Notes under the pieces: model-generated
Told to the model about the DNA's origin: nothing
What the model saw: the letters and a program-made list of their open reading frames with translations, nothing else
Database searches by the model: none
DNA from: DATBIO01 sp036556965
GTDB lineage: Bacteria; Acidobacteriota; Vicinamibacteria; Fen-336
Reading direction: 5' to 3'
Assembly: GCA_036556965.1 (NCBI GenBank)
Contig: DATBIO010000189.1
Location: 1 to 40,900 of the forward strand
Length of the DNA stretch: 40,900 bases
Translations under genes and position numbers: made by a program
Shown: positions 19,523-27,349 of the stretch, one piece after another
Position numbering within the stretch: position 1 is the stretch's first letter
How the letters are laid out: each line of letters opens with the position of its first letter

Positions 19523-20162
19523 GGGTCTGCACCTTTCTGGCCGCCCGCGGCCGCGTCACTCCCCCACCCGCCGGACGCCGCGCGGCGGACACCAGCGTCT
19601 CGAAGGACGCGCGGGCGCGGTCCCCCGCCTTGTCGTCGCGCAGCAGCCGCGCGCCGTGATGCCAGGCCAGCATCACTCCGTAGACGTCGTAGGCGAACTG
19701 CTCCGGGTCGCCGTCGGGACGGAAGTGGCCCTCGGCCACGGCCACGCGGTACGCCCCGGCGATGAACTCCATCCAGTCGCGCTGCAGGCGCACCAGCTCG
19801 TCACGCACCGGTCCCGGGCGGTCGTCGAGCTCGGTGGAGGCGGCCACGAAGAGGCAGCCGCAGCGGTCCGCGCTGGCCCGCCCCCACCTCAGCCAGCCCT
19901 CGAAGAGGGCGCGCACGCGCGGCTCGCCCCGCGCGGCGCTGAGCGCGGGCCGGACCACGTTGTCGAGGAAGCGCTCGGCGCCGTAGCGAAGCACCTGGAT
20001 CTGCAGGGCTTCCTTGGAGCGGAAGTGGGCGAAGAGGCCGCTCTTGGAGAGGGACAGGTCGTCGGCCAGCACGCCGATGGTGACCCCCTCGAGCCCCACG
20101 CGGCTGGCCAGGGCGGTGGCCCGCTCCAGGATGGCCTGCCGGGTCAGCTCGCCCTTGCCCAT
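19515..20162 (-). CDS. TetR-family transcriptional repressor
   Basis: This 215-residue protein has the TetR N-terminal DNA-binding domain (residues ~8-55, with LADDLSLSKSGLFAHFRSKE as the helix-turn-helix) and a helical ligand-binding C-terminal part. Cys residues in DRCGCLFVAA may lie near the ligand pocket. It heads the operon with the hydrolase and SRPBCC protein. A 12-bp palindrome lies inside its own promoter spacer, which implies that it represses itself and the operon until a ligand, plausibly a lipid-like or aromatic compound handled by the downstream enzymes, releases it. ATG 20162 lies eight bases after the -10, with almost no leader. Confidence 0.93.
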   Translation of the reverse strand: MGKGELTRQAILERATALASRVGLEGVTIGVLADDLSLSKSGLFAHFRSKEALQIQVLRYGAERFLDNVVRPALSAARGEPRVRALFEGWLRWGRASADRCGCLFVAASTELDDRPGPVRDELVRLQRDWMEFIAGAYRVAVAEGHFRPDGDPEQFAYDVYGVMLAWHHGARLLRDDKAGDRARASFETLVSAARRPAGGGVTRPRAARKVQTHA

Positions 20163-20170
20163 GCGGCGTC

Positions 20171-20199
20171 AATATAAGAACGATCGTTCGTTTTGTCAA
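20171..20199 (-). promoter_or_regulatory. consensus sigma70 promoter with TetR operator in the spacer
   Basis: On the minus strand TTGACA (20199-20194), a 17-base spacer and TATATT (20176-20171) are close to ideal. The spacer holds the perfect 12-bp palindrome GAACGATCGTTC (20178-20189). A repressor bound there would block polymerase, so this is the likely operator of the TetR protein. Confidence 0.85.
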
Positions 20200-20219
20200 G
20201 TCCCGAGGGGCGGGTCGGA

Positions 20220-20225
20220 GAGAAT
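20220..20225 (+). promoter_or_regulatory. -10 element for the YmdB-type gene
   Basis: GAGAAT ends six bases before ATG 20232, the spacing seen at the other proposed leaderless starts. The GGAGG just before the ATG is too close for normal ribosome binding. No good -35 lies 16-18 bases upstream; TTGTCA at 20193-20198 is 21 bases away. Confidence 0.35.
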
Positions 20226-20231
20226 GGAGGG

Positions 20232-21035
20232 ATGAACATCCTGGTCGTCGGGGACGTGGTGGGCAGCCCGGGCCGCAGCATCATGAAGAAGGCCCTTCCC
20301 CTGGTCTTCCGCAAGCACGACGTGGAGTACTGCATCGCGAACGTCGAGAACGCGGCCGGGGGCTTCGGCGTGACGCGCGAGATCTGCGACGAGATCATGG
20401 CCATGGGCGTGGACTGCCTGACCTCGGGCAACCACATCTGGGACAAGAAGGAGATCATCCCGGTCGTGGGGCAGATCCCCCAGCTCCTGCGGCCCGCGAA
20501 CTACCCCTCCGGCCAGCCCGGGCGCGGCAGTTACGTCGGCCAGGCCCGCGACAGCCGCGTCCCCGTGGCCACCCTCAACCTGAGCGGGCGCGTCTTCATG
20601 AACGGCGCCCTCGACGACCCCTTCGCCAAGGCGGAGGAGGAGGTGGCGCGGCTGCGCAAGGAGGCGCGGATCATCGTGGTGGACATGCACGGGGAGGCCA
20701 GCTCGGAGAAGACGGCCATGGGCCACTTCCTGGACGGGAAGGTGGCGGTCGTCTTCGGCACCCACACCCACGTGCCGACCTGCGACCACCGCGTCCTGCC
20801 CGGAGGCACGGCCTACGTGACGGACCTCGGCATGACCGGCCCCTACGACTCCTGCATCGGCGTGGAGAAGGAGGTCGTCATCGCGCGCTTCGTGAGCGGG
20901 ATGCCGAACCGCTTCGAGACGGCCAAGAACGACCCGCGCCTGGCGGCGGCGGTGGTGGACGTGGACCCCGAGACGGGCCGCGCGCGCGCCATCGAACGGA
21001 TGCTGCTCTCCGAGTCCGACCTCGAGCGCTACTGA
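20232..21035 (+). CDS. YmdB-type metallophosphoesterase (TIGR00282)
   Basis: This 267-residue protein matches the YmdB family of calcineurin-like phosphoesterases: MNILVVGDVVGSPGR (metal-binding D8), IANVENAAGG, LTSGNHIWDKKE, VVDMHGEASSEK and GTHTHVPTCD carry the expected metal ligands in order. The Bacillus subtilis member is a cyclic nucleotide phosphodiesterase that influences biofilm and motility genes, and the enzyme is cytoplasmic with a dinuclear metal site. Length agrees with the family. ATG 20232 is used because the conserved first strand begins there; an upstream frame to 20193 would add a non-conserved stretch across the promoter region. The gene is divergent from the tetR-like operon. 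Confidence 0.93.
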   Translation: MNILVVGDVVGSPGRSIMKKALPLVFRKHDVEYCIANVENAAGGFGVTREICDEIMAMGVDCLTSGNHIWDKKEIIPVVGQIPQLLRPANYPSGQPGRGSYVGQARDSRVPVATLNLSGRVFMNGALDDPFAKAEEEVARLRKEARIIVVDMHGEASSEKTAMGHFLDGKVAVVFGTHTHVPTCDHRVLPGGTAYVTDLGMTGPYDSCIGVEKEVVIARFVSGMPNRFETAKNDPRLAAAVVDVDPETGRARAIERMLLSESDLERY

Positions 21036-21070
21036 GGGGCCGGCGCCTCACCGCCTCGCGGGGATGGAGC

Positions 21071-21076
21071 GATAAT
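21071..21076 (+). promoter_or_regulatory. -10 element for the AraC-type gene
   Basis: GATAAT lies 11 bases before ATG 21088 and would give a leader of about five bases. I see no clear -35. Confidence 0.35.
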
Positions 21077-21087
21077 CCGAGACCGCG

Positions 21088-22137
21088 ATGTGGACCACGA
21101 CCGAAGTCTGCCTCCTGGTCGCGGTGGCGCAGCTCGTGGTCATGGCCGCGCTGCTCCTGCGCGACCACCGGAGGGACCCCAGCGCGCTCGCCTCCGTCTT
21201 CTTCATCGCCGCCATCGTGGACCACCTGCTCCTGCCCGTGCTCGTGCAGCGGGGGGCGCCGGCGCTGCTCGTTCACCTGGTGGCCCCCCTCAGCGTCGCG
21301 GTGCCCGTCGGCTTCTGGATCCTGGTCAAGGTGCACTTCGACGACGACTTCCGGCTCTGCTCGCGCCACGCCCTCGCCCTCGGGGGCTTCGTGGCCCTCA
21401 ACTACGGCTGCTGGCTGGTGGGGGGGACCGGGGACGCCTGGGCGATCGTCCCGAGGGTGGCCGCCCTCGCCGTGATGGTCCACGCGCTGCTCCACGTCTA
21501 CGACGGCACGCGCTCCGATCTCGTGGTGCCGCGGCTCAAGCTCCGCTACGTGGTGCTCATCGCCTCGGGCGTCTACATCTTCCTCGAGATCCTGGCCGAG
21601 ACCGTGCTGGGCGAGAGCTTCGGCACTCCCCACTTCGGGGAGCAACTCCACGCCGTCTCGACCCTGATGCTGGTGGCCTCCATGTCCTTCCTCTGCCTGC
21701 GGGTGCGGCCCGAGGTGCTCAAGCCGGCGCGCGCACCTGCGGCGGAGGTGGTGCCCATCGATCCCGCGCTGGAGGAGAGGCTGCGCCGGCTGATGGAGGG
21801 AGACGAGGCCTTCCGCGAGGAGGGGCTCACCATCCTGCGCCTGGCCGAGCGCCTCGGCGTCCACGAGCACAAGGTCCGCCAGCTCATCAACTCGCGGCTC
21901 GGCTTCAAGAACTTCAACGCCTACCTCCACCACTTCCGTATCCGCGAGGCGCAGGCGGTCCTGGCCGATCCCGCGCGGGCCCACCTGGGCGTGGCGCAGA
22001 TCGCCTATCAGGTCGGGTACCGTTCCCTGGGCCCCTTCAACAAGGCGTTCAAGGAGATGACCGGCCTGACCCCCACCGAGTACCGGATCGCCCGCCAGGA
22101 GGAGGCGAGCCCTCGCGCGCAGGCCTCGGCTTCCTGA
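21088..22137 (+). CDS. AraC-family regulator with a membrane N-terminal half
   Basis: This 349-residue protein begins with about six or seven hydrophobic segments (residues ~5-215) and ends in a cytoplasmic AraC/XylS-type DNA-binding domain (~235-340). The two helix-turn-helix units are ILRLAERLGVHEHKVRQLIN and VAQIAYQVGYRSLGPFNKAF, and the family signature GLTPTEYR closes the domain. Regulators of this plan sense a signal in the membrane and control nearby genes. The likely target is the small secreted protein gene 85 bases downstream or its own promoter (inference). A perfect palindrome covers its stop codon. Confidence 0.9.
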   Translation: MWTTTEVCLLVAVAQLVVMAALLLRDHRRDPSALASVFFIAAIVDHLLLPVLVQRGAPALLVHLVAPLSVAVPVGFWILVKVHFDDDFRLCSRHALALGGFVALNYGCWLVGGTGDAWAIVPRVAALAVMVHALLHVYDGTRSDLVVPRLKLRYVVLIASGVYIFLEILAETVLGESFGTPHFGEQLHAVSTLMLVASMSFLCLRVRPEVLKPARAPAAEVVPIDPALEERLRRLMEGDEAFREEGLTILRLAERLGVHEHKVRQLINSRLGFKNFNAYLHHFRIREAQAVLADPARAHLGVAQIAYQVGYRSLGPFNKAFKEMTGLTPTEYRIARQEEASPRAQASAS

Positions 22138-22152
22138 TTCCCGAATCAGGGA
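22131..22152. repeat. palindrome across the AraC-type gene stop
   Basis: CCTGATTC (22133-22140) and GAATCAGG (22143-22150) form a perfect inverted repeat with a 2-base centre, extended by a G-T and a T-A pair. It contains the stop codon TGA 22135-22137 and is followed 70 bases later by the next gene. No T run follows, so an operator or translational hairpin fits as well as termination. Confidence 0.5.
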
Positions 22153-22222
22153 GGTTTCCGCGGAAGACGACGAGACAGGAAGTCCCTCGCCGCCGATCGT
22201 GTGGCGTCGAGGAGGATCTTTC

Positions 22223-22630
22223 ATGCGCCTGTTCTCGTCCCGTGCCGTGCTCATCGCCGTGGCCGCCCTCGTGCCGGTCCTCGCCCAGGCCGACGGCCTC
22301 TACCTGAAGCTGGCCGCCGAGCCGGATACCGTCGCCGAGGGGCAGACGGTGCGGCTCAAGCTCAAGGCCGTCTCCACCCGCACCGTGAAGCTGCCGGCGA
22401 CGCCGGAGCTGGTGGTGGACGGGCCGAGCGCGGCTCCGCTCACCCCCATCGTGGTCCGGGCCAGCGCCCCCACCGTCACCGCGGACAAGCCCACCGAAGG
22501 CGAGTGGGATGTGGCGCTGCCCCAGCCCGGCCGCTACCGCATCCGCGCCCGCTACAAGGTGGACGGCCGCACCATGGAGTCCAACCGCGTGACCGTCGAG
22601 GTGGGCGCGCCCCGCTCCGCCAAGCAGTAG
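22223..22630 (+). CDS. small secreted beta-rich protein
   Basis: This 135-residue protein has a clear signal peptide (MRLFSSRAVLIAVAALVPVLAQA) and a mature part of ~110 residues that looks like one immunoglobulin-like or Y_Y_Y-type beta sandwich: EPDTVAEGQTVRLKLKA, ATPELVVDG, then GEWDVALPQPGRYRIRARYK and SNRVTVEV. ATG 22223 is strongly supported by GAGGAGG seven bases upstream. No catalytic motif is visible. It probably lies in the periplasm or at the cell surface and may be controlled by the AraC-type regulator just upstream. Confidence 0.65.
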   Translation: MRLFSSRAVLIAVAALVPVLAQADGLYLKLAAEPDTVAEGQTVRLKLKAVSTRTVKLPATPELVVDGPSAAPLTPIVVRASAPTVTADKPTEGEWDVALPQPGRYRIRARYKVDGRTMESNRVTVEVGAPRSAKQ

Positions 22631-22638
22631 CGCCTCCC

Positions 22639-22665
22639 CGGCCCGGACCGCCACGGTCCGGGCCG
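22639..22665. terminator. GC-rich hairpin between convergent genes
   Basis: CGGCCCGGACC (22639-22649) pairs perfectly with GGTCCGGGCCG (22655-22665) around a 5-base loop. It lies nine bases after the stop of the secreted protein gene. There is no T tract. The rest of 22666-22781 shows nothing I can name. Confidence 0.5.
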
Positions 22666-22781
22666 CACGGCGGGCCGCCTGCGCGACGAAGTGGCCGCCA
22701 TCCCGCACGGACCGCGCGGCGGCGCTGAGCCCGCGCTCCCCGTTGGCGCGACCTCGCGGCCGTCCTGGCCGAGGCGAGCCG

Positions 22782-25490
22782 CTAGCGCGCGACGGGGATC
22801 TCGACCATCCAGACGTTGCCCATGGTCTGTGCGTACTCGTAGACCACGAGGTCGCCGCGGGGAGACACGGCGGGCGTGCGCACGTAGGCGTCGGGGGAGT
22901 CGTGGTTGGTGAGGCGCCGCTGCTCGCGCGTGCGGCTGTTGACGGCCCACACGTTCCAGACGCCGTCGCGCTGGCCGGCATAGACGATCCACGTCCCGTC
23001 GGGCGACCAGCTGTAGGGCCAGGCCTGGCCGGGGTCGGAGGTCAGGGGGGTCACGGGGCCGCCGTCGGCGGGGAGGACGGCGATCTGCATGTCGTCCCCG
23101 CGCTTCACCTCCAGGGCCAGCGTGCGCCCGTCGGGTGACCAGGCCGGGAAGCCCGCCATCTCGCGGTCGAAGGTCAGCTGCCGCGGCTCCCCTCCGCCCA
23201 CGGGCGCCACCCAGACGTTGACGGTGCCGCTCCCCTTGCGCGAGTTGAAGGCGACGCGCGTGCCGTCCGGCGACAGCCGCGGCCAGTCCACGTCCTGGTC
23301 CAGCGACAGGATCTCCGCGGTGGCGCCCCCGCTCACGTCCATGGCCCACACCGCGAAGCGGCCCCCGCGGTCGGAGGCGAAGGCCAGGCGCGAGCCGTCC
23401 GGAAACCAGCTCGGCAGGTTGTCCTCGGAGCCCTCGGTGGTGAGGGCGCGCGCCGCGCTGCCGTCGGCCGCCATCGTCCAGATGTCCGTGGGGACGCCCG
23501 GCCGGCCGCGGTCGAACGCGATGGTGGCGCCGTCCGGAGAGAACGACGGCCGCGCGGACTTGCCCGTCTCCGAGGTGAGGGGGCGCGGCCGCTCCCCGGG
23601 CGCGAAGCCGGCGCCGAGGCGGACGGACCAGAGGTTGCTGGCGAGGGCGAGCGCGCTGTAGGCGAGGCGGCGCCCGTCCCGCGACAGGGTCAGGTGGCGC
23701 AGCCGCAGCGCGCCCAGGTTGACCAGCTCGACGGGCGGACCCGAAGGCTGCCCCGCTTCCCCCACCGGCATCCGCCACAGCCCGTACGTGGAGGTGCGGG
23801 ACGTCGCCGAGTAGAACAGGTGGCGGCCGTCCGCGGAGAACACGGGGTCCGAGGCGTAGGGCTGGTCCTGCAGCAGGCGCACCAGCGATTTCCCGTCCAC
23901 GCCCACGGACCAGATCTGGGCCAGGCGCCGGTCGGCGGCGCCGAACACGATCCGCTTGCCGTCGCGGGACCAGGAGGGGGCGCCGTGGCCCCCGGGCGGC
24001 TCGCCCGGCCGCGTGAGCGCGCGCACGGCGCCGCCCTTCGCGGGCACCAGCCACAAGGTGGAGGGCGGCAGCGCCGGGAAGGCGTTGGCGGCGAGGTCCA
24101 CCAGGGGCTCCGACTGGAAGACGACGAGCGCGCCGTCGGGCGAGAACGACGGCCGGGAGCCGAACTCCGTGAGGCGGCGCGGCGCGCCCCCCGCCGCGGG
24201 CATGAGCCAGATGCCTCCCCCGCGGCGATGGAAGGCGAGGGACTGTCCGTCCGGCGAGAACGCCGGCTCGAACGAGTCCCCCTCGCGCGTGAGGGCGACG
24301 GGGTGCCCGCCCGGGCCCATCGGCTGCACGTAGATCTTGAAGTTGCCGGCGCGGTTGGAGGCGTAGGCCAGGGACCGGCCGTCCGGCGAGAAGGACGGCT
24401 GGAGGTCGATGCCCAGGGTGGTGGTCACCTGCACGGGCACCGTGCGGGGCACGGCAGCGGCGCGGGCCCGCCACCACAGCCACCCCCCGGCGGCGAGCGC
24501 GATGGCCAGCGCGGCGGCCATGATCCACACCGGCCCGCGGCGCGAGACCACGACCATGCTGTGCTCGACGCCCAGCGCCTGCGCGGCCTCGGCCACGGAC
24601 GCGAAGCGCCGGGCCGGCTCGCGCTCGAGGCAGCGCACGATGGCGGCGTCCCAGCGCGGGTCGAGGTCGGGAACGAGGTCGCGCGGGGGCGGCACGCTCA
24701 CGGCGGCGTGGGCGACGAAGGTCCCCTCGCGCAGCGCGCGCCGGCCGGTCACCAGCTCGTACAGCAGCAGCCCGAAGGAGAAGATGTCGGAGGCGGGCGT
24801 CGTTTCCTTGCCCGCCGCCTGCTCCGGCGACATGTAGGCCGCGGTGCCCACCACGAGCTGCTCGGCCCCCTCGCTGGAGGAGGGGGCCTCGCCGGCCAGG
24901 CAGGCCAGCCCGAAGTCGGTGACCACGGCGCGCACTCCCCCGTCGCCGCGCGCCTCCAGGATGACGTTCCCCGGCTTGAGGTCACGGTGCACGATGCCCG
25001 CGCCGTGGGCCGCGGCGAGCGCGCCCGCCACCTGCCCCGCGATCGACGCCGCCGCCTCGCCCGTCATCCGCCCCTCCCGCGCCAGGCGCTCCTCCAGCGT
25101 CTCGCCGTCCAGCAGCTCCATGGTCAGGAAGGTGATGGAGGGCGTGGAGGTGCGCTCGTGGTGGCGCCCGAGGTCGAAGATGCGGCAGACGTTGGGATGG
25201 GTGACCTTGCGCGCGAGGTGGATCTCGCGCCGGAAGTGCTCCATGGCCTGGTCGTTGGCGCTCAGCTCGGGCCGGATGGTCTTGAGGGCGACGCGCTCGC
25301 GGAGGTCGAGGTCCTGCGCCTCGTAGACCTCGCCCATCCCGCCGCGCCCGAGGAAGCGCACGATGCGGAAGCGCCCGGCCAGCACCTCGCCCGGGGCGAG
25401 GAGGGCCGTGGACCCGGCCTTGGGGGCCGCGCCCAGGCCGGTCGTGGCCGCCGCGTGGGCGTCCGCGTCGGGGATCGGGTCGTCGGACAC
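22782..25490 (-). CDS. Ser/Thr protein kinase fused to a TolB/PD40-type beta-propeller
   Basis: This protein of about 902 residues has a Hanks-type kinase domain at ~40-300: glycine loop GRGGMGEV, K70 in VALKTI, HRDLKPGN from 168, DFG 192-194 and the activation segment GTAAYMSPEQAAGKE. All catalytic residues are present. One membrane helix (WIMAAALAIALAAGGWLWW) follows near residue 330. The remaining ~550 residues are repeated blades with the PD40 signature (FSPDGRSLAYASNR, FSPDGQSLAF, FSPDGALVVFQS, LSPDGTRVAF, WSPDGTWIVYAG), a TolB-like propeller outside the cytoplasm that may sense envelope proteins or ligands. This fusion is common in Acidobacteriota. Start GTG 25490 is the only usual start codon before the kinase domain in this frame, but it has a weak Shine-Dalgarno. 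Confidence 0.93.
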   Translation of the reverse strand: MSDDPIPDADAHAAATTGLGAAPKAGSTALLAPGEVLAGRFRIVRFLGRGGMGEVYEAQDLDLRERVALKTIRPELSANDQAMEHFRREIHLARKVTHPNVCRIFDLGRHHERTSTPSITFLTMELLDGETLEERLAREGRMTGEAAASIAGQVAGALAAAHGAGIVHRDLKPGNVILEARGDGGVRAVVTDFGLACLAGEAPSSSEGAEQLVVGTAAYMSPEQAAGKETTPASDIFSFGLLLYELVTGRRALREGTFVAHAAVSVPPPRDLVPDLDPRWDAAIVRCLEREPARRFASVAEAAQALGVEHSMVVVSRRGPVWIMAAALAIALAAGGWLWWRARAAAVPRTVPVQVTTTLGIDLQPSFSPDGRSLAYASNRAGNFKIYVQPMGPGGHPVALTREGDSFEPAFSPDGQSLAFHRRGGGIWLMPAAGGAPRRLTEFGSRPSFSPDGALVVFQSEPLVDLAANAFPALPPSTLWLVPAKGGAVRALTRPGEPPGGHGAPSWSRDGKRIVFGAADRRLAQIWSVGVDGKSLVRLLQDQPYASDPVFSADGRHLFYSATSRTSTYGLWRMPVGEAGQPSGPPVELVNLGALRLRHLTLSRDGRRLAYSALALASNLWSVRLGAGFAPGERPRPLTSETGKSARPSFSPDGATIAFDRGRPGVPTDIWTMAADGSAARALTTEGSEDNLPSWFPDGSRLAFASDRGGRFAVWAMDVSGGATAEILSLDQDVDWPRLSPDGTRVAFNSRKGSGTVNVWVAPVGGGEPRQLTFDREMAGFPAWSPDGRTLALEVKRGDDMQIAVLPADGGPVTPLTSDPGQAWPYSWSPDGTWIVYAGQRDGVWNVWAVNSRTREQRRLTNHDSPDAYVRTPAVSPRGDLVVYEYAQTMGNVWMVEIPVAR

Positions 25491-25541
25491 GATGGAGACC
25501 CCGCACCGCTCCCCCGTGGCCGGGAGGTGCGAGCCGCGGGA

Positions 25542-25547
25542 ATTATA
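25542..25547 (-). promoter_or_regulatory. -10 element for the kinase-propeller gene
   Basis: A perfect TATAAT on the minus strand (25547-25542) lies about 50 bases before GTG 25490. I see no clear -35. This gene would have a real leader of about 45 bases. Confidence 0.5.
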
Positions 25548-25670
25548 GGGCGGTGGCCGCCGCCGGCTCTTGGACGGCCCCGCGGCCGCTCGCCCCGGGG
25601 CCATGGGCTCGGTGCGCCGTCGCCGCCACGGAGCGTGAGCCGGTGCCCCGGAGCGGGCGGGGACGCGGAC

Positions 25671-25676
25671 TACAAT
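25671..25676 (+). promoter_or_regulatory. -10 element for a leaderless xseA transcript
   Basis: TACAAT ends exactly six bases before GTG 25683, so transcription would start at the G or next to it. No -35 and no Shine-Dalgarno are visible. Confidence 0.5.
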
Positions 25677-25682
25677 CCGGGC

Positions 25683-27056
25683 GTGCAGCAGCGGGGGCTC
25701 GACTTCGGGGCGGGGCCGGCGCCCGGTCCCGCGCGCACGGCCCTCTCCGTCTCCCAGCTCACGGACCGCATCCAGGGCGTGCTGGAGACGGACTTCTTCG
25801 ACGTCTGGGTGGAGGGCGAGGTCTCCAACCTGACCCTCCACCGCAGCGGCCACTGGTACTTCTCGCTCAAGGACGACCGCGCCCAGGTCCGCGCCGTGGT
25901 CTGGAAGACGCAGACCCGGCTGGTGCGCTTCAAGCCGCAGGACGGCATGAAGGTGGTGGTGCGGGGCGGGCTCACCGTCTACGCCGCGCGCGGCGACTAC
26001 CAGCTCAAGGTCGAGGTGATCGAGCCGCGGGGCAAGGGCGCCCTCCAGCAGGCCTACGAGGATCTCAAGGCGCGGCTGCAGCAGGAGGGCCTGTTCGAGG
26101 CCGCGCGCAAGCGCCCGCTGCCCGCCCTGCCCCGCTGCATCGGCCTCGTGACCTCGCCCTCCGGCGCGGCCGTCGTCGACTTCCTGCGCGTCCTCGGCGG
26201 CCGTTTCGCCAACGCGGAGGTGCTCGTCTATCCCGCGCGGGTGCAGGGCCCGGAGGCGGCGGGCGAGATCGTGAAGGGCATCCGCGCGCTCAACCGCTTC
26301 CGGCGCCTCGACGTGCTGGTGGTGGCGCGCGGGGGGGGCAGCCTGGAGGACCTCTGGCCCTTCAACGAGGAGGCAGTGGCGCGCGCCCTCGCCACCTCGC
26401 GCGTGCCCACCCTCTCCGCGGTGGGACACGAGACGGACTTCACCATCGCCGACTTCGTGGCCGACGTGCGCGCGGCCACGCCCTCCGCCGCCGCGGAGAT
26501 CGTGGTGCGGGCCAAGGAGGACCTGGCGGCCGGCATCGAGGGGCTGGCCCGCCGCGCGGAGGGCGCGCTGCGCCTGCGCGTGGCGCGCGTGCGCGGGCGG
26601 GTGGAGGCGGTGACCGCCCACCGCGTCTTCGAGGCGGAGCGCGGGCGCCTGCGCGCGCACGGCCAGCAGGTGCGCGAGCTCTCGCGGCGGGCGGAGGCCG
26701 CGCTGCGCCTGCGCCTCGAGCGGGCGCGCGAGCGGGCGCGGCGTGGAGGCGAGCGCGTCGAGGCCTTCCGCTGGGACCGCCAGGTGGCGGCGCGGCGGCA
26801 GCGCGCGGCGGCGCTGTCCGCGCGGCTGCTCGAGCTGCTGCAGGGCCGGGTACGGCACGGCCGGGCCGACGCGCGCGCGCTGGCCGGCCGCCTGGAGGGC
26901 CTGTCGCCGCTGCGCGTCCTCGCCCGGGGCTACGCGCTGGTCTGGGACGAGGCGGGGCGGCTCCTGCGCGATCCGCGAGAGGTGTCCGTGGGCGACGGCC
27001 TGCGCCTCCGCCTCGCGGAGGGCGAGCTGGCGGCGACCGTGCGGGGCAAGCCGTGA
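25683..27056 (+). CDS. xseA: exodeoxyribonuclease VII large subunit
   Basis: This 457-residue protein has the N-terminal OB-fold of the family (SVSQLTDRIQGVLETDFFDV, VEGEVSNLTLHRSGHWYFSLKD) and the catalytic region with IGLVTSPSGAAVVDFL, VVARGGGSLEDLWPFNEE and SAVGHETDFTIADFVAD. A long Arg-rich coiled coil and a conserved tail (ARGYALVWDEAG) follow. With XseB it degrades single-stranded DNA to oligonucleotides in repair. GTG 25683 is chosen because the -10 TACAAT ends six bases upstream; it precedes the first conserved motif by some 20 residues. Its stop overlaps xseB as GTGA. Confidence 0.97.
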   Translation: MQQRGLDFGAGPAPGPARTALSVSQLTDRIQGVLETDFFDVWVEGEVSNLTLHRSGHWYFSLKDDRAQVRAVVWKTQTRLVRFKPQDGMKVVVRGGLTVYAARGDYQLKVEVIEPRGKGALQQAYEDLKARLQQEGLFEAARKRPLPALPRCIGLVTSPSGAAVVDFLRVLGGRFANAEVLVYPARVQGPEAAGEIVKGIRALNRFRRLDVLVVARGGGSLEDLWPFNEEAVARALATSRVPTLSAVGHETDFTIADFVADVRAATPSAAAEIVVRAKEDLAAGIEGLARRAEGALRLRVARVRGRVEAVTAHRVFEAERGRLRAHGQQVRELSRRAEAALRLRLERARERARRGGERVEAFRWDRQVAARRQRAAALSARLLELLQGRVRHGRADARALAGRLEGLSPLRVLARGYALVWDEAGRLLRDPREVSVGDGLRLRLAEGELAATVRGKP

Positions 27057-27349
27057 GCGGAAACGAGGCCGAGGCCCCGAGCTTCGAGGCGGCCATCGCG
27101 CGCCTCGAGCAGATCGTGCAGCGGCTGGAGAAGGGCGAGCTGGCCCTGGAGGAGTCGCTGGCCCTCTACGAGGAGGGCGTGCGCCTCAGCCGCCTGTGCC
27201 ACGCCAAGCTCGAGGAGGCCGAGGGCCGCATCGAGATCCTGGTCAAGGACGCGCGCGGCGAGCTCGCCCTCGACCGCGACGGCAAGCCCCGGCGCGCCCC
27301 CTTCGTCCCCCCCGCCGGAGGAGGCAAGAGCGAGGGCGACGCATCCTGA
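27053..27349 (+). CDS. xseB: exodeoxyribonuclease VII small subunit
   Basis: This 98-residue protein holds the complete XseB helical hairpin: SFEAAIARLEQIVQRLEKGE, LALEESLALYEEGVRL and LEEAEGRIEIL. It binds XseA in several copies and is needed for nuclease activity. It is longer than the usual 60-80 residues because of a charged, Pro-rich tail. GTG 27053 overlaps the xseA stop (GTGA), so the two subunits are translationally coupled. Its own TGA is overlapped by the CTG from which ispA seems to start. Confidence 0.96.
   Translation: MSGNEAEAPSFEAAIARLEQIVQRLEKGELALEESLALYEEGVRLSRLCHAKLEEAEGRIEILVKDARGELALDRDGKPRRAPFVPPAGGGKSEGDAS

Noticed and set aside
20193..20198. TTGTCA as the -35 for the YmdB-type gene
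   Set aside because: It is 21 bases from the GAGAAT element, too far, and it overlaps the opposite-strand -35 of the tetR-like gene.
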